Source of the DNA: Desulfovibrio sp.
GTDB lineage: Bacteria; Desulfobacterota; Desulfovibrionia; Desulfovibrionales; Desulfovibrionaceae
Direction: 5' to 3'
Assembly (NCBI GenBank): GCA_014804905.1
Contig: JAAUYX010000074.1
Location: forward strand, 26,997-34,836
Length of the DNA: 7,840 bases
Below the pieces are notes generated by a model. That model worked only from the letters and a program-made list of their open reading frames with translations, had not been told where the DNA came from and did not search any database. Positions 5,990 through 7,840 of this stretch are shown here, in pieces. Both the position numbers and the translations under genes were made by a program. Each line of letters begins with the position of its first letter. Within the stretch, counting starts at the first letter, position 1.

Positions 5990-6018
5990 ACGTTCCTGAA
6001 AAAGCCGCGCCCTGTCAA
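5990..6018 (-). promoter_or_regulatory. Possible promoter for the dehydrogenase gene
   Basis: On the minus strand, a perfect TTGACA (6018-6013) is followed after 17 nt by GAACGT (5995-5990), a poor -10. The position, about 50 nt upstream of the GTG start, is sensible. The weak -10 keeps this tentative. Confidence 0.3.
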
Positions 6019-6025
6019 CCGCGAA

Positions 6026-6044
6026 GCCGGGCCCCGCGCCCGGC
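6026..6044. repeat. 7-bp perfect inverted repeat (hairpin) in the divergent region
   Basis: GCCGGGC (6026-6032) and GCCCGGC (6038-6044) flank a 5-nt loop. It lies just upstream, relative to the dehydrogenase, of the TTGACA at 6018-6013. No T-run follows on either strand, so an intrinsic terminator is unlikely; an operator or chance GC pairing are the options. Confidence 0.35.
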
Positions 6045-6162
6045 AGGCTTTGCCGCCGAAGGCGGGCGCCCGCGGGTTCGAATCTCATCCACCTTTCCTG
6101 ATATTTCAGCCCGTTGGCGGCATCTTTCGGCACTGGAACATTCCTTGAATAACAAGGGCCGC

Positions 6163-6168
6163 AAGGAG
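6163..6168 (+). promoter_or_regulatory. Ribosome binding site of fliK
   Basis: AAGGAG, 6 nt before ATG at 6175. It is in the same 12-nt context (AAGGAGTGGACC) as the dehydrogenase site on the opposite strand, and it supports this ATG over the second ATG at 6184. Confidence 0.75.
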
Positions 6169-6174
6169 TGGACC

Positions 6175-7840
6175 ATGCAAATTATGCCTACTGATTCCGC
6201 CGATGCCAGCCTGGGCTTTTTCGGAAGCACCAACACCGCCGCCAGCAGGGGCGACTTCCTCCAGTCCATGCAGGACGCCATGGAATCCGTGCAGGACGGG
6301 AGCGAAGTTTCCGTGAGCGCGGCCCTTGAGGCCGACGCCGAGGCTGGGCGCCCGGTGGTGGAAAGCCCCTATACCCGCACCACCACTGACGGCGTGACCT
6401 ATACCCTGAGCGAAGTCTGCTTCACCAAGCAGGAACTCGCCGAACTGCGCCAGCAGCTCGTCAAGGAAGGCGCGCCGGAAGAGGCCCTGAAGCAGTTCGA
6501 CATCCTCGCCTCCCAGCCCAACGGCGCCACGCTCGCGCAGGTCATGGCGAGCCTCCAGGTGGCCGGAACCACTCCCAACCTCAATGAAGAGGACGAGCAC
6601 ACCATCATCGCCCTGCTCGGCCAAATCGACCCCACGGGCGACCTCGCCCAGGACGTGCTCGCCAAGATGCGCGACGGCAACGGCGAAGCGGCCCTTGAGC
6701 TCATCGCCCAGGGCTTCGCCAACATGGATGCGGGAAGCTCCATCGAAATCAGCGTGGACGAGGCCCTCGCCCTCGGCCGCGGCCTCGGTCTTGATGCGGG
6801 CAGCCTCATGAACCTGGCCGGCAACTTCGGCGGCTTTCCCGCGCTGAAGGTCACGGCCGAGCAGTTCGGCAACCTCATGGCCCCGGCCACGGCCAAGCTC
6901 ACGCAGCAGCGCGCCAACCAGGAAAAGCTGGACGCGGCCGTGGAAAAGACCCTGAAGCCCATCATCAGCAAGGCCCGCGACCGCATGGAAAAGGAAAAGG
7001 CCGCGAGCGAGCTGGAAAACCGCCGCGTGCAGCAAAGCCGCATCCTCATCGACCGCACCGTGCAGGAAAAGAGCCGGGGCATCCTTGACGAGACGCTGGC
7101 CGCCGACGCCGAGACCGTAGCCGACAAGCAGCAGCTCGACATGGCCGATGTCATGAGCCGCAAGGCTGATGCGGAAAAAAGCGCCATGGTGGGCCATGCC
7201 GGCAAGGAAGAAAGCGCCAGCCGCCGCCCCGGCGCGGAAGCCGTGGAAAACGCTTCGCGCCGCCAGAATGTGGCCGAGACGGCGCAGGAGCGCCAGGCCA
7301 GCGCCGCCTCCAATGCCGAGGGCGCCCGCAACACCGCCGCGGCCCGCGACATGGGCAATGACGCCCGCCACGGCGCTGACGATTCCGCCACGCGCGACAG
7401 CAGGGACAACAAAAACCCCGAGTGGAACGAACTCCTCGGCAAGGTGGAGACCCGCACCGCCGCCCCCTCGCAGCCCACCACCGCGGCCAGCGGCTCCTTC
7501 CTCTATACCATGCTTCAGGGCGGGCAAAATATTCCCGATGCCGTGCAGGCGCAGGACGCGAGCCAGCTCCCGCAGATCACGCGCCAAGTGGCGCAGCAGG
7601 TGGAGCAGGGCATGCTCACCGCCATGCGCGACGGCGCCACGCGCCTCGACCTCCAGCTGCACCCGGCGGAGCTTGGCGCCATCACCATCACACTCGTGGC
7701 GCGCAACGGCGAGGTGAGCGCGCAGATCCGCTCCGAAAAGAGCGAGACCGCCGAAATGGTCAGCCGCCAGTTGGACACCATCCGGGTCAACCTGGAGCAG
7801 CAGGGCATCAAGGTGGACAAGATAGAAGTGCAGATGGAAA
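6175..7840 (+). CDS. fliK: Flagellar hook-length control protein FliK (3' end outside window)
   Basis: The frame is open from ATG 6175 to the window edge, giving 555 visible residues with no stop. The C-terminal part is the Flg_hook domain. LQLHPAELGAITITLVA (493-509) is the hallmark LxPxxLGxVxVxL motif, followed by an NGEVSAQIRSE strand and LDTIRVNLEQQGIKVDKIEV near the end. FliK measures hook length and switches the flagellar export apparatus from hook to filament substrates. It is itself exported, which fits the absence of a cleavable signal peptide. Residues 1-240 are Ala-, Gln- and acid-rich without a family I can name. Residues about 242-330 are strongly charged and heptad-like (EKLDAAVEKTLKPIISKARD, MEKEKAASELENRR), suggesting a coiled coil. 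Residues about 340-440 look disordered (Ala, Arg, Asp, Asn). The visible length already exceeds enteric FliK (about 400). Flagellar genes such as flgD would be expected downstream. Confidence 0.85.
   Translation, partial: MQIMPTDSADASLGFFGSTNTAASRGDFLQSMQDAMESVQDGSEVSVSAALEADAEAGRPVVESPYTRTTTDGVTYTLSEVCFTKQELAELRQQLVKEGAPEEALKQFDILASQPNGATLAQVMASLQVAGTTPNLNEEDEHTIIALLGQIDPTGDLAQDVLAKMRDGNGEAALELIAQGFANMDAGSSIEISVDEALALGRGLGLDAGSLMNLAGNFGGFPALKVTAEQFGNLMAPATAKLTQQRANQEKLDAAVEKTLKPIISKARDRMEKEKAASELENRRVQQSRILIDRTVQEKSRGILDETLAADAETVADKQQLDMADVMSRKADAEKSAMVGHAGKEESASRRPGAEAVENASRRQNVAETAQERQASAASNAEGARNTAAARDMGNDARHGADDSATRDSRDNKNPEWNELLGKVETRTAAPSQPTTAASGSFLYTMLQGGQNIPDAVQAQDASQLPQITRQVAQQVEQGMLTAMRDGATRLDLQLHPAELGAITITLVARNGEVSAQIRSEKSETAEMVSRQLDTIRVNLEQQGIKVDKIEVQME

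Larger units (their letters stand above)
5938..6174. other. Divergent intergenic region with GC-rich inverted repeats
   Basis: This 237-bp stretch separates the start of the dehydrogenase (minus) from the start of fliK (plus). It holds both ribosome sites and a possible minus-strand promoter. Small inverted repeats are GGCCC-TTC-GGGCC (5976-5988), GCCGGGC-CCCGC-GCCCGGC (6026-6044), the 12-bp palindrome GCGGGCGCCCGC (6062-6073) and CTGA-TATT-TCAG (6098-6109). A tRNA-like T-loop word, GGGTTCGAATCTC (6074-6086), also occurs. The GC-rich block at about 6020-6075 gives way to more AT-rich DNA from about 6080 towards fliK. I see no small gene here and no clear sigma54 or sigma28 promoter for fliK. 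Confidence 0.55.

Noticed and set aside
5938..6018. N-terminal extension of the dehydrogenase to 6018
   Set aside because: A strong AAGGAG sits before the GTG at 5937, the protein then starts with a normal beta strand, and the extension covers a possible promoter.
6026..6095. An intact tRNA gene around the GGGTTCGAATCTC word
   Set aside because: The T-stem does not pair properly and no acceptor, D or anticodon stem can be found upstream on the plus strand or on the minus strand.
6110..6174. Sigma54 (GG-N10-GC) or sigma28 flagellar promoter before fliK
   Set aside because: GGCAC and TTGAA words occur near 6129-6148, but the spacing does not fit GG-N10-GC, and no TAAA-N15-GCCGATAA-like element is present. 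fliK may be driven from a promoter I cannot recognise.
6106..7662. Minus-strand open frame of 518 codons opposite fliK
   Set aside because: It is antisense to a gene with a clear FliK C-terminal motif and a strong ribosome site. The composition is typical of an antisense shadow in high-GC DNA.

Overview
The window is GC-rich (by eye about two-thirds G+C), gene-dense and bacterial. It combines [NiFe]-hydrogenase maturation genes, anaerobic-type corrinoid metabolism and a flagellar hook-length gene. That mix fits an anaerobic, motile, hydrogen-metabolising bacterium, and a Desulfovibrionaceae-like sulfate reducer is my best guess. This is inferred from gene content and style only; no 16S rRNA or other marker gene is present.

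Left end, plus strand (1-1118): the last 23 codons of hypD are followed by complete hypE. Their products assemble the Fe(CN)2CO group of [NiFe] hydrogenases. hypE meets the next gene tail to tail with only 4 bp between them.

Centre, minus strand (1123 to about 5000): a corrinoid uptake and synthesis operon. In transcription order it has a good sigma70-type promoter (TTGACA, 17 bp, TAGATT), a cobalamin riboswitch, a roughly 200-nt leader with an intrinsic terminator and a possible antiterminator, then btuC-like permease, btuD-like ATPase, btuF-like binding protein and a CbiL/CobI-type C20-methyltransferase. The four genes overlap end to end (13, 131 and 1 nt), so they should be co-transcribed and translationally coupled. 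Cobalamin bound by the leader RNA would shut off both corrinoid import and one step of corrin-ring synthesis.

Right of centre, minus strand (5008-5937): a stand-alone D-2-hydroxyacid dehydrogenase, annotated from a GTG start set by a strong Shine-Dalgarno sequence. A 237-bp divergent intergenic region with several GC-rich inverted repeats separates it from a plus-strand gene.

Right end, plus strand (6175 to the edge): a long fliK-like gene, open at the window edge, with the typical FliK C-terminal motif and a long charged, coiled-coil-like middle.

I found no mobile element, CRISPR array or intact tRNA/rRNA. Nothing here looks like an undescribed defence or mobile system. The most interesting structure is the riboswitch and attenuator leader of the btu operon.
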